64,000 nucleotides of DNA from Paenibacillus algorifonticola (GTDB taxonomy: Bacteria > Bacillota > Bacilli > Paenibacillales > Paenibacillaceae): assembly GCF_000971975.1 (NCBI RefSeq), contig NZ_LAQO01000014.1:62001-126000 (forward strand). The letters run 5' to 3'. The first letter of the stretch is position 1. Every line of letters starts with the position of its first letter. Shown here one piece after another: positions 16,562-25,600 of the stretch. Position numbers and translations under genes: made by a program. The notes under the pieces are model-generated. The model was not told the origin of the DNA. It did not search any database and worked only from the letters and a program-made list of their open reading frames with translations.

Positions 16562-17170
16562 ATGCTGAAATGGGTTACCGCCATCATTTATGCTTTACTG
16601 CTCGTCACTGTTTTTTTATATAAAACCCAGCTGCTCGATTGGCTGCAAAATGACACGCCGCCAGTGTTTATCGTCTTTCTCGTCGCTCTGTTCCTCGTGC
16701 TCGTTCCCGTCGTTCCGTTCAAAATTATGATTGCCTTACTCGGTTTTATGTACGGACCGCTGCTTGGAGCATTAATTAGCTGGCTGGCCGCTTCACTCGC
16801 TGCCATTATCGTATTTCTAATGGCTCGCTATCTCTTTCTGGAGCAAGGACAAGCCTTCCTCCGTAAATTCAGCCAACTGGAAAAGCTTCAGGCAACGATG
16901 GAAAAACGGCCGTTTCTGACGATTTTGACAGCGCGTTTAATCCCGATCATTCCCCATATGGTGGTCAATATTTATCCCGCGGTTACTTCTGTACGGCTGC
17001 TTCCTTATGCCATTGCATCGGCTCTTGGCAAAATCCCTTTTATGCTGCTATTTGCTTATATGGGGCAAAATATGTTTAAAGATTGGGCGAGCTTCGCATT
17101 ATTCGCGGGCGTATACGCCGCCTTTTTCGCCATATCTTACGGCGGTTACCGCCTGTGGTTAAAAAGATAA
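16562..17170 (+). CDS. VTT-domain (TVP38/TMEM64/DedA-like) membrane protein
   Basis: A 202-residue polytopic membrane protein with five or six hydrophobic segments and the VTT-type core: PFKIMIALLGFMYGPLLGALISW, a charged loop with GQAFLRKFSQLE, then LTARLIPIIPHMVVNIYPAV and the SALGKIPFMLLFAYMG motif. Related proteins act in lipid scrambling or membrane homeostasis; the substrate here is unknown. The ATG at 16562 is chosen because AAGGAGA lies six bases upstream; an in-frame ATG at 16544 has no such site. It is a single-gene unit. Confidence 0.85.
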   Translation: MLKWVTAIIYALLLVTVFLYKTQLLDWLQNDTPPVFIVFLVALFLVLVPVVPFKIMIALLGFMYGPLLGALISWLAASLAAIIVFLMARYLFLEQGQAFLRKFSQLEKLQATMEKRPFLTILTARLIPIIPHMVVNIYPAVTSVRLLPYAIASALGKIPFMLLFAYMGQNMFKDWASFALFAGVYAAFFAISYGGYRLWLKR

Positions 17171-17266
17171 TGAAACGCATAAAATAGCACTACTTGTTTA
17201 ACAGCTTGTTTAAAATGATGCCCGGACGTTTATAGTATGTTATCGGATGAAAGCAGCAAGGCTAGC

Positions 17267-17317
17267 TTGACAAAAAGCTAGTTATTTGTAATAATTATAA
17301 ATAAGTAATTATTATAA
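17267..17317 (+). promoter_or_regulatory. dps promoter with two PerR boxes
   Basis: TTGACA (17267-17272), 17 bp, then AATAAT form the promoter. TTGTAATAATTATAA (17286-17300) matches the PerR box TTATAATNATTATAA at 14 of 15 positions counting N as matched, and covers the -10. AAGTAATTATTATAA (17303-17317) matches at 12 of 15. Peroxide derepression of the downstream dps gene is the expected outcome. Confidence 0.75.
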
Positions 17318-17408
17318 ATTAAGCATTTGGCATCCCAGCCATTGCGATCAGGCCAAGCTAGCTACTCCTTAAGAAACATAAAATCAGGAAACGAAAGGAT
17401 GAACGATA

Positions 17409-17843
17409 ATGAAAAAAACACATGAGGTATTAAATAAACAAATCGCTAACTGGAGTGTCCTATATATTAAATTGCACAACTTCCATTGGTATGTGAAGGG
17501 ATCGCAATTTTTCACCCTGCACGTGAAGTTTCAGGAGTTTTATGAAGAGGCCGCTTTGAATGTGGATGAGCTGGCTGAGCGCCTGCTTGCATTGGAAGGC
17601 AAACCTGTCGCAACGATGAAAGAATATATGGAGACAGCTTCCATCAAAGATGCTACAGGCAAAGAAACAGCTACTACTATGGTTGAGTCCCTCATTACCG
17701 ACTTCTCGACGATTATTGAAGAGCTCAAAGCTGGCATGTCGATTGCACAAGAAGCGAGCGATGAGACGACAGCTGATATGCTGCTTGCGATCCATACCTC
17801 GCTTGAGAAGCATGTATGGATGCTGAAAGCATTTAACGCTTAA
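17409..17843 (+). CDS. dps: Dps/MrgA-family ferritin-like DNA-protection protein
   Basis: A 144-residue four-helix-bundle protein. The signature [20 protein letters not shown] and the later [14 protein letters not shown] supply the His, Asp and Glu of the inter-subunit ferroxidase centre. Dps dodecamers oxidise and store iron with hydrogen peroxide and protect DNA. The length is that of Bacillus Dps/MrgA. GAAAGGATG lies upstream of the ATG. The promoter carries two PerR boxes, so peroxide induction is likely. It is a single gene closed by a bidirectional terminator. Confidence 0.95.
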   Translation: MKKTHEVLNKQIANWSVLYIKLHNFHWYVKGSQFFTLHVKFQEFYEEAALNVDELAERLLALEGKPVATMKEYMETASIKDATGKETATTMVESLITDFSTIIEELKAGMSIAQEASDETTADMLLAIHTSLEKHVWMLKAFNA

Positions 17844-17930
17844 TTTAAAAAAAATCACGCCGCACAGTCGTATAGGCGTACCTCATACTCAGCTGTCGCA
17901 ACCTCTCCCGCAAGGGAAGGCTGCGACGCA

Positions 17931-17976
17931 AAAAAGCCTTCAAACTCTGCGACCTGCGCGGGTTTGAAGGCTTTTT
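17931..17976. terminator. Bidirectional terminator between dps and the FAH gene
   Basis: A 15-bp perfect stem (AAAAAGCCTTCAAAC and its complement) has A and T runs at its two ends, so it fits both convergent genes. Confidence 0.92.
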
Positions 17977-17992
17977 GGTTTCTTAAATCAGA

Positions 17993-18622
17993 TTATACGA
18001 GCTTAATTGAACAGCTCGCAACTTCTTTTCCTTGCCACAGCGCCGTAAGCTTGTCACCATCCTGCAAAGCTGCAACACCTGCTGGCGTTCCGGTAAAAAT
18101 GAGATCGCCCGGCCCAAGTCCGTAATTGTCGTTAATGTGCCGGAGCAGCGTACCAATATCAAACAGCATATCGGCAGAATTGCCATGCTGTGCTTCTTCA
18201 TTATTGCGAAGCAGCGCAAAATCATGCGCCTTCAGCTCTTCTGCACCAGGATACGGCAGCCATGCGCCAAGGGGAGCGGAGCCTTTGAAGCCTTTGGCCG
18301 GAAGCCACGGCTGGCCTTTCGCCTTGATCTTGCTTTGCACATCGCGAAGCGTCATATCAAGCCCCAGCGCCAGACCATCAATGCATGCGTCAGGGTCCAT
18401 GCCCGGCTCAAGTGCCCGGCCAACCCGCAGCACCAGCTCCAGCTCGAAATGCACCTCGCCTTGATCGCCCGGCAGCTCCACAACACGGCCGTCCATCGAC
18501 ACAAGCGCATGGGTTGGCTTTGTAAATACCATCGGCGATTCAGGCACCTCATTGCCCAGTTCCAACGCATGCAAACGATAATTCCGTCCAATACAATAAA
18601 TGTTGCGTACTTCTGAAAACAT
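17993..18622 (-). CDS. Fumarylacetoacetate hydrolase (FAH)-family protein
   Basis: A 209-residue protein of the FAH fold. Motifs are IYCIGRNYRLHALELG and SPMVFTKPTHAL near the N-terminus, the metal-binding HFELELVLRVG, and DMTLRDVQ, KGFKGSAPLG and DLIFTGTPAGV. Members hydrolyse or decarboxylate acylpyruvates and related 2-keto acids; the substrate cannot be read here. The second ATG (18622) is preferred, with AGGGAG six bases upstream; the first ATG (18628) abuts that site. The gene lies 38 bp downstream of the ABC-F gene on the same strand and may be co-transcribed. Confidence 0.88.
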   Translation of the reverse strand: MFSEVRNIYCIGRNYRLHALELGNEVPESPMVFTKPTHALVSMDGRVVELPGDQGEVHFELELVLRVGRALEPGMDPDACIDGLALGLDMTLRDVQSKIKAKGQPWLPAKGFKGSAPLGAWLPYPGAEELKAHDFALLRNNEEAQHGNSADMLFDIGTLLRHINDNYGLGPGDLIFTGTPAGVAALQDGDKLTALWQGKEVASCSIKLV

Positions 18623-18660
18623 CTCCATCTCCCTCTCCTGTTTTATAGGCTCACTTCTAA

Positions 18661-20643
18661 TTAACCCTTCTTCTGAGCGGCAATTTGCTCCGCGAGCTCA
18701 TTCAGCTCAGTCCAGCGCTCCATGAGCTGCTCCAGCTTTTCTTCGAGCTGCTGCTGCTCCTCCGATAACTGCTGGATCAGCACCGAGTCACTGCCTGATT
18801 CCTCCATGCGCTGCATAATGTGCGCAATATCATTTTCAGCTTGTTCGATCCAGCCGTCAATTTGCTCAAAATCCTTTTGATCCTTGTAGGACATTTTGAG
18901 CGCACGTTCTTTACCGCCGCCTGCTCCAGCTTTTGCAGCCGATTCGCCCGCTGTACTCTTGCTTCCAGCAGCGAGAGCCGCGCCTGTCCCAGCAGCAGCA
19001 GACTTCGCACTTCCGGCTGACGTTGATGCTGTACCAGCCGACGAGCCATGCTTTTCTACAAACTCCTGATATTCGCTATAGTTGCCTGTATGCTGCGTAA
19101 TGACGCCATCCTCAAAGGACAAAATTTTATCGACCGTGCGGTCAAGGAAGTAGCGGTCATGGGATACGACGAATACGACGCCCGGAAAATCATCCAAATA
19201 ATCTTCCAATACGGACAAGGTCGCGATGTCCAAATCATTCGTCGGCTCATCGAGCAGCAGCACGTTCGGCGCCTTCATCAGCACGCGAAGCAGTTGGAGA
19301 CGGCGCTTCTCGCCGCCTGACAGCTTGCTAATCAGGCTCCATTGCATCGCGGGCGGAAACAAAAACCGCTCCAGCATTTGCCCAGCGGAAATGAGCGAGC
19401 CATCCGCCGTCTTCACTTGCTCCGCTCCTTCGCGGATAAATTCAATGACGCGCAGCGACTCGTCCATCTCTTCATGCTCCTGCGAGAACCAGCCGAGATT
19501 AACGGTGAGGCCCAGCTCAACCGTACCTTCATCCGGCTGCAGCCTGCCCTCAATCAGCTTAAGCAGTGTAGATTTGCCGCTGCCATTGCGTCCGATAATG
19601 CCTACCCGATCCTCCGGTACGGCAATATAGCTGAAATCACGAATGAGCGTCCGCTCGCCAAAGCGTTTCGTCACCTTTTCAAGCTCAACGATTTTTCGTC
19701 CGAGGCGGGTCGAGGCAACCGATACATCCATTTTTCCCGCGCTTTGCTTGGGCGCCTGCGCCTTCAAGTCCTCAAACCGGTCAATTCTCGCCTTTTGCTT
19801 CGTCGTTCTCGCCTTTGCTCCGCGCCTGATCCAGGCCAGCTCGCTGCGCAGCAGGTTTTTGCGCTTGCTCTCTGTTGCTGCCTCGCGCTCTTCCCGCTCC
19901 AGCTTAAGCTCTAGAAAACGGCTGTAGTTCGCTTCATAGAAATAAGCACGTCCGCCGTCCAGCTCAATGACCCGGTTGCTGACCCGGTCGAGGAAATACC
20001 GGTCATGCGTAATCATAAGCAGCGCGCCTTTGCGCTTTTGCAGCATGCCTTCCAGCCAAGCGACCGAATCATTGTCAATATGGTTCGTCGGCTCGTCCAA
20101 AATCAAAATATCCGAAGGCTGGAGCAGCGCCGCTGCCATCGCTACACGCTTGCGCTGCCCGCCGGAAAACGTCTCGACCTTGTCGTCAAAATGAAGAATG
20201 CCTAGCTTTGCGAGCGCCATCTTCGCTTCACTCTCCAGCGTCCAAGCGTCGAACTCATCCATCCGCTGATTCGCTTTAATCAGCCTTTGCTGCAGCGCCT
20301 CGTCGCTTGGATGAAGCTCCAGCGCTTCAAGTGCCTCCACATGCTCACGCACAGCACGCTGCTGTGGTGAATCGCCGCCAAGCACATGCTCAAGCGCCGT
20401 TTCCCCTGGCGCAAACACCGGGTCCTGCGACAGCATGCGAATGGTCACCCGGTTCCCAATGGAAATGTTTCCTGCATCCGCTGGCTCAAGCCCGGCAATC
20501 ACTTTAAGAAAAGTCGATTTGCCCGTTCCATTGACGCCGATAATGCCAATTTTGTCGCCATCCTCGAGACCGAAGGTGACGTCCTCGAACAGCATTTTTT
20601 CCCCGTAGCTTTTCGTAATATGTTCGACTGATAATAAATGCAT
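18661..20643 (-). CDS. ABC-F family ATPase, Uup-like
   Basis: A 660-residue soluble protein with two ABC ATPase domains and no membrane segments. Walker A motifs are GVNGTGKST (about residue 36) and GRNGSGKST (about 357). The ABC signatures are FSGGQRKRVAMAAALLQ and LSGGEKRRLQLLRVL, and the Walker B motifs ILDEPTNHID and LLDEPTNDLD. The inter-domain linker is the arm typical of ABC-F translation factors. A Gly/Ala/Ser-rich stretch (about 540-590) leads to a C-terminal coiled coil, as in Uup. Members act on the ribosome; some give antibiotic resistance, which cannot be decided here. A leader with competing hairpins lies upstream (20671-20730). Confidence 0.93.
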   Translation of the reverse strand: MHLLSVEHITKSYGEKMLFEDVTFGLEDGDKIGIIGVNGTGKSTFLKVIAGLEPADAGNISIGNRVTIRMLSQDPVFAPGETALEHVLGGDSPQQRAVREHVEALEALELHPSDEALQQRLIKANQRMDEFDAWTLESEAKMALAKLGILHFDDKVETFSGGQRKRVAMAAALLQPSDILILDEPTNHIDNDSVAWLEGMLQKRKGALLMITHDRYFLDRVSNRVIELDGGRAYFYEANYSRFLELKLEREEREAATESKRKNLLRSELAWIRRGAKARTTKQKARIDRFEDLKAQAPKQSAGKMDVSVASTRLGRKIVELEKVTKRFGERTLIRDFSYIAVPEDRVGIIGRNGSGKSTLLKLIEGRLQPDEGTVELGLTVNLGWFSQEHEEMDESLRVIEFIREGAEQVKTADGSLISAGQMLERFLFPPAMQWSLISKLSGGEKRRLQLLRVLMKAPNVLLLDEPTNDLDIATLSVLEDYLDDFPGVVFVVSHDRYFLDRTVDKILSFEDGVITQHTGNYSEYQEFVEKHGSSAGTASTSAGSAKSAAAGTGAALAAGSKSTAGESAAKAGAGGGKERALKMSYKDQKDFEQIDGWIEQAENDIAHIMQRMEESGSDSVLIQQLSEEQQQLEEKLEQLMERWTELNELAEQIAAQKKG

Positions 20644-20670
20644 CGCAATTACCTACTTTACATCAGAAAT

Positions 20671-20730
20671 AGTTGTTCCAAGCTAGCTTCTCCGGTAATA
20701 TAACGCTTGGAAAAGCCGCCCTTTCCAACT
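20671..20730 (-). promoter_or_regulatory. Possible attenuator-like leader of the ABC-F gene
   Basis: On the transcribed strand three segments compete: AGTTGGAAAG (20730-20721), CTTTTCCAAGC (20715-20705) and GCTTGGAACAACT (20683-20671). The middle one can pair with either neighbour. No T run follows, so any control would act on ribosome access or through a further structure. This is inference from pairing only. Confidence 0.35.
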
Positions 20731-20785
20731 ATCATATCATAATCTGCGCCCCTCCACCCCGCTTAGCCCTTACCTCATTTGTATA

Positions 20786-20814
20786 TTGACAAAAATATTT
20801 TTTTGTGTTATAAT
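20786..20814 (+). promoter_or_regulatory. Consensus sigma-A promoter of the MBL-fold gene
   Basis: TTGACA (20786-20791), a 17-bp spacer and TATAAT (20809-20814) match the consensus in both boxes, in a very AT-rich stretch about 95 bp before the start codon. Confidence 0.85.
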
Positions 20815-20908
20815 ATAATATTTTAATATTTACACACATTTATTTATCCCTTATGATATAAAAGCTTGGCCAAGCACAATCTGAGCTGATGTTCATCGGA
20901 GGGATCGC

Positions 20909-21667
20909 ATGCTACTTGCAAAAGGCATTGCCATGCTTGAGATTACAGCCATCATTATGGGAAAACCCACAACCATTCACCCCACCCTTATTTGGGATCA
21001 TGATCACCAAATCCTTATAGACACCGCCCATCCCGGGCAACTCCCTTTGCTTCAGGAGGCCGCGGCACAAGAAGGCGTTCTTCTCGAACACATAACTGAC
21101 ATCGTACTTACCCATCAAGATATCGATCATATTGGCGGACTGCCCGCAGTCATCGAGCAGGCTAATCACGCTCCGCGTGTGTGGAGCAGCGACATTGAGA
21201 AGCCTTATATCGAAGGACGCAAACGCCTGATCAAAATAACCGATGAGGCACTCGCAAGTCTCGACCTGATGTTTCCTCCGGAAACGCCCGCTGCATTCCG
21301 CGCCGCTTTTCGAAAAATGCTGGAGCATCCGCCTCACGCGAATGTTACCGCGCAGCTGCTGGGCGGCGACAAGCTGGATGCATGTGGCGGGATCACCGTT
21401 ATAAATACGCCGGGACATACACCCGGACATATCAGCTTGTATCATCACTCGAGCCAAATATTAATAGCCGGAGACGCACTCACCGCAGAAAATGGCAAGC
21501 TCGCAGCCCCAACTCCCGCTGCTACGCTAGATTATGAAATGGCGCTGCACTCACTCAAAGCACTTGTAGATTACCCTACCCAGCATGTCATTTGCTATCA
21601 TGGCGGTTTATGCAGCGGCCAGCTAAATGAACAAATTGCTCGCATTTCTGCGGGAGCTGTTGTTTAA
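20909..21667 (+). CDS. MBL-fold metallo-hydrolase
   Basis: A 252-residue cytoplasmic hydrolase of the metallo-beta-lactamase fold. The metal motif reads THQDIDHIGG, an HxxxDH variant with Gln after the first His; the other metal ligands are in NTPGHTPGHISLYH, LIAGDALT and the final ICYHGG. It resembles YtnP/AHL-lactonase-like or glyoxalase II-like MBL proteins, but the substrate is not determined. The ATG at 20909 has GGAGGG five bases upstream and is preceded by a consensus promoter. It is a single gene with its own terminator. Confidence 0.85.
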   Translation: MLLAKGIAMLEITAIIMGKPTTIHPTLIWDHDHQILIDTAHPGQLPLLQEAAAQEGVLLEHITDIVLTHQDIDHIGGLPAVIEQANHAPRVWSSDIEKPYIEGRKRLIKITDEALASLDLMFPPETPAAFRAAFRKMLEHPPHANVTAQLLGGDKLDACGGITVINTPGHTPGHISLYHHSSQILIAGDALTAENGKLAAPTPAATLDYEMALHSLKALVDYPTQHVICYHGGLCSGQLNEQIARISAGAVV

Positions 21668-21716
21668 TTTTACAATTAAATAGGTAAGCCAGCATTCAGC
21701 CCAGCCACAACCTATT

Positions 21717-21750
21717 AGGCCGTCGAGAATCTCTCGATGGCCTTGTTTTT
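21717..21750 (+). terminator. Terminator of the MBL-fold gene
   Basis: A 12-bp stem (AGGCCGTCGAGA with TCTCGATGGCCT, one G-T pair) and a triloop are followed by TTTTTTTT. Confidence 0.93.
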
Positions 21751-21953
21751 TTCATTTTCAGCAAAATAACACTTCAACGTTGCACATCTTGAACTACCGG
21801 TGCCGAGCGGCCAGCCTCCTTTCCGCCACGAACAACCATACGATCAAAACTGCGCCTATCGCACAAAACGTATCCGTCCATACAAAATAGTGCGTACTGT
21901 TCAACACCTATCAGGGTTGCTACACTATAAAAAAGAAAGTGAGGTGCAAATAG

Positions 21954-22184
21954 ATGTCAACCTATCAATTGACTTCAGGAAAACAGACCATGAGTTGGGG
22001 AACATGCTTGGATATCGAACCTTTTATCAGCAATCCCGCCCCAGAGTCCATCAAGCAGCAGGAGGATGGAAGAGTGGATTGGAATCTTGCCAGCGGGGTA
22101 TATCGAGCCAAAGAAATAGTCAGGGAGCTAAATAAACTTCTAATGGCGGTACTCGTCCAGTTGGGGGAGAAAGCAGGCCTTTAG
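21954..22184 (+). CDS. Small protein of unknown function
   Basis: A 76-residue frame with a plausible GAGGTG site seven bases before its ATG. Composition is mixed and soluble-looking, with a C-terminal amphipathic stretch (AKEIVRELNKLLMAVLVQLG). No family is recognised. It lies alone between the MBL-fold gene and the HxlR fragment, in an area that looks like a decayed gene neighbourhood, so it may be real or a remnant. Confidence 0.4.
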   Translation: MSTYQLTSGKQTMSWGTCLDIEPFISNPAPESIKQQEDGRVDWNLASGVYRAKEIVRELNKLLMAVLVQLGEKAGL

Positions 22185-22293
22185 AGGACATCGCTTTATG
22201 TATCGCACAAATAAAAAGGTCCGCTTGGAGTTTAAGGAGACTACGCCGATTCCATTAAATGTCACTGAGCATCAGGCGCAGGACATACTAAAT

Positions 22294-22479
22294 TTAACAG
22301 GGCTCGTCACGGAGGAGTCCGGTAATCAACATAGCGTCTGGCAGTTGTCTTTGCAGTTCATTAAACCGCAATGCCCCTTTGGATAAAAGGGTTAAATTGA
22401 TAATTTTCCATTTGCCGCTGATCAAGCGCAATACAATTTCAGAGGTACAGCGGTACGTAGAATTATTAAATTCAATCAT
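22294..22479 (-). pseudogene. Truncated HxlR-family regulator
   Basis: A 61-residue frame with the N-terminal winged-helix of HxlR/MarR-like regulators: LRLISGKWKIINLTLLSKGALRFNELQRQLP. Intact members run to about 100-120 residues with a second helix and wing (usually LRDLEADGLV followed by a proline-rich wing); here the frame breaks after a garbled LLRDEPC. No continuation was found in the other two frames. AGGAGG lies eight bases before the ATG, so the fragment could still be translated. A complete regulator has probably lost its C-terminal half. Confidence 0.65.
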
Positions 22480-22577
22480 AGCAACTGCCTCCTATTTTAT
22501 AGGGCATTAAACCAATAGAAATAATATTAATTACAACAAACGACAGAAGCCGCTTCAACGCCATGCCTCAAGCATAA

Positions 22578-22630
22578 AATAAAACAAAGGCCGTTCCAAA
22601 GTAGTGTAGACATACCTTGGGACGGCCTTT
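22578..22630 (-). terminator. Terminator of the SLH nuclease gene
   Basis: A 14-bp stem (AAAGGCCGTTCCAA with TTGGGACGGCCTTT, one wobble pair) is followed on the minus strand by TTTTATTTTA, just after the stop codon of the large surface-protein gene. Confidence 0.85.
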
Positions 22631-22656
22631 CGCTTATTTCTTTGACTGCCTTTTAT

Positions 22657-25600
22657 TTATTTGTTCGCTTCTGCGTAATTCGTTGCATTCAGCAGCAAGG
22701 TCACAACCTCTGCCCTCGTTGCATTGGCACTTGGATTGAACTTATTGTTCGCCCCTTGTACAATGCCCGCTTTGGCTGCAGCAGCTACATAAGGTACTGC
22801 CCAAGCCGGAATTTGGCTAGCATCAGCAAAATCTACCGTTGCCGCTGGATCAATCGGAAGGCCTAGCGCACGTACCATAATCGCCGTCATTTCAACACGG
22901 GTCAATGGATTGCTTGGACGGAACGTATTGTCCGCATAACCGCTAATGAGACCCGCTTCTGACAGCTGTGCTACGAAGGAGCGTGCCCATACCGGAATAG
23001 CATCCGCATCGCGGAAATTCGGCACCGACGTTGCATCTCCAAGCTTAAATGCACGGCTAACCATCGTTACAAACTCCGCGCGTGTTGCATTCGCTTCTGG
23101 ACGGAACGAGCCGTCAGCGAAGCCTTTTACGATTCCTTGCTCTACCGCTTGTTTAATCGATTGCTCTGCCCAGTGTCCAGCTACATCCTTCAGCTGGGCA
23201 GGAGTTGGCGTCGGGCTCGGATCTGGGCTTGGGGATACCGAAGGTGTTGGCGATGGGCTAGGTGTACTTGTTCCCGGATTGCTCGTGCCAGGAGTTCCTG
23301 CGCCCGGCAGCGTGCTGCCCAGCAGGTCGGTAATTCTGCCTTGAATGCCAATATCCACGGTGCCGATTTTCGCCAAATATTCATTAAATACTTCATAGTC
23401 GACGAAGTTCAATTCATAGAAGCGTCCAGCATCTTTAGCCGCCTTCATCGATAGATAGAAGTCGCCGCCGTTTGCCATGAAGGAATTTGTCGCTACGATG
23501 TAATATGCATTTGGATCAAGCGCTACATAATTCCCTTGCTCATTCAGCACTTCTACTTTCACGATTCTTTCACCTTTTTGTGTTACAACACCAGTAACGG
23601 AGTTATAAATCTCAGGTTTTTTCGTCGAATCGAAGTAGAAGCGCATACCTGCTACTTGCGGGAATCTGCCCTCTTCGCTCGTCGGCGTCGTGCCACTGAC
23701 GCCATTTTCCAGCGCGGCAGTAATTTCAGCTCCTGTCATTTTCAGCGCTGTCAGATTGTTGCCGAATGGCATAACTGACAGTACACTGCCAAGCGTAATG
23801 TCGCCTGCAGGAATCGATTGACGGATGCCTCCCGCGTTTTGAATGGTTACAAAACCGGCAATGCCCGTTTTGTCGATTAGCGCACTATTTTTCACCTTAT
23901 CCAGCATACCGTTAGCCATTAGATTTCCTAGATTCGTTTCCTGCCGGCGTACGTTTTTGCGCAAACCGTCAAGCTCGACTGTCGTTTTTCCAACAATCGT
24001 TTGCTCGAGTTCTTTAAGCGGTGCTTGATAAATGGCTACTTGAGCCGCTGCAGCCGGATCTTCCGCAAATACATATTTCTTATCAATCTGCTGATCCACA
24101 TTTACCAACTTGCCATCCCATGATGTCAGTTGGCCTGATGCATCAAACAAAGCGTCCAGTTGGCCTAAATTAGCACCATATTCACCCGTCTGTACGATCA
24201 GCGTCGCTGCTGCATCAAGGTCCTTACGGTAAACAAAAGGTTCGTCTAGTTTCGTATGCGAGTGACCACCTACAATAATGTCAATGCCGTCCACCTCGGC
24301 CGCAAGTTTCTGATCCTCGGTGTAGCCAATATGGGACAACGCGATAATCTTATTGATACCCATCGATTCCAACTGGGCCACCGTTGCCGCAGCGCTAGCT
24401 TTAACTTCATTGAACACAACCTTGCCTGGAGAAGCAAGAAGCGCCGTATCCGGTGTCGTCAGTCCGAAAATACCAACCCGATCACCATTAATCGTTTTGA
24501 TGATTGCAGGAAAAATTTTGCCATTATTCGCATTACCACCCGCTTGTGAAATGCTATTCTGGAACTTACCAGCAAGCTCTGCCTCACCGCTAAAGTCCAC
24601 ATTTGCAGCAACGAACGGGAATTTCGCATCAGTAATGAAAGCTGCGAGCGTCGCTGCATCTTTATCAAACTCATGATTACCGAAAGTCATCGCATCATAT
24701 TTGAGATAGTTCATGAACCATAGGTCAGCAAGCCCGTGGAATTGGTTGAAATAGAGCGTACCCGAGAACACATCACCTGCATCAAGAAGCAATGTATTGT
24801 CATTGCGAAGGGTTTTTATCGCCGTAGAACGGCGCGCCATATTATCCAGATGCGCATGCGTATCATTCGTATGAAGCACACGCAGTGAGTAATTATCTTT
24901 ACTTACAAACGGCTTGCCTCCAAGATCAAGTTGGGCAAGCAGTGGATCATGGTCGCTCACGCGTCCCATCGAATCCGTGAAGTCTGCGTTGACATGTACG
25001 ACTTCAATATCAGAATAGTCTTTCAGAGCATCATTGACCAAAATATGGTCAAGCGTCTGGGAGTTGCCATCGTAAATATAGGAATAACGGTCCTTCTCCG
25101 GCATTGTGTCAACCAGATTAGTCAACGCGTCCTTCTTCAAAATATCAAGCGTCTTCGAAAACTGGAAGTCATTCAAATCGCCCAATACCGCTACATTAAC
25201 ATTAGGATCCCTAGCCACAAGCTGCGATACGAAGGAATTCACGATTCCAGCTTGCAGGGCACGCTGTGTCTCACTGCTGCGGATAACCGGTTGGATCGTT
25301 CCCCAAGGAAGACCATCTCCACCTTTAGAATTAAAGTGATTCGCAACAACTACAACACGTTTACCCTGGAAAGTAAATTCTGCCGCAAGCGGCTTACGGG
25401 AAGCGTTAAAGGCTGCATCTGCCGGGCTGATTCGGCCCGGATTCACAGACAGGCTGCCATCGCCCTCCACTTGAACAGCAGTTGTCGAATCACCTTTCGT
25501 TCCAGTCGCAAGTGTTACGCGCGCTGTATTGTACAAGAAGCCTACGCGGATGTTTCCGCCTGGAGCTCCGCCATCCAACCCGTCTACTGGAGCAATGTCC

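Noticed and set aside
22198-22386. 62-codon plus-strand frame over the HxlR fragment
   Set aside because: It lacks a ribosome-binding site and its second half is the mirror of the HxlR coding region.
22294-22479. Complete HxlR regulator
   Set aside because: Only the N-terminal half is present and the other minus-strand frames downstream do not continue it.
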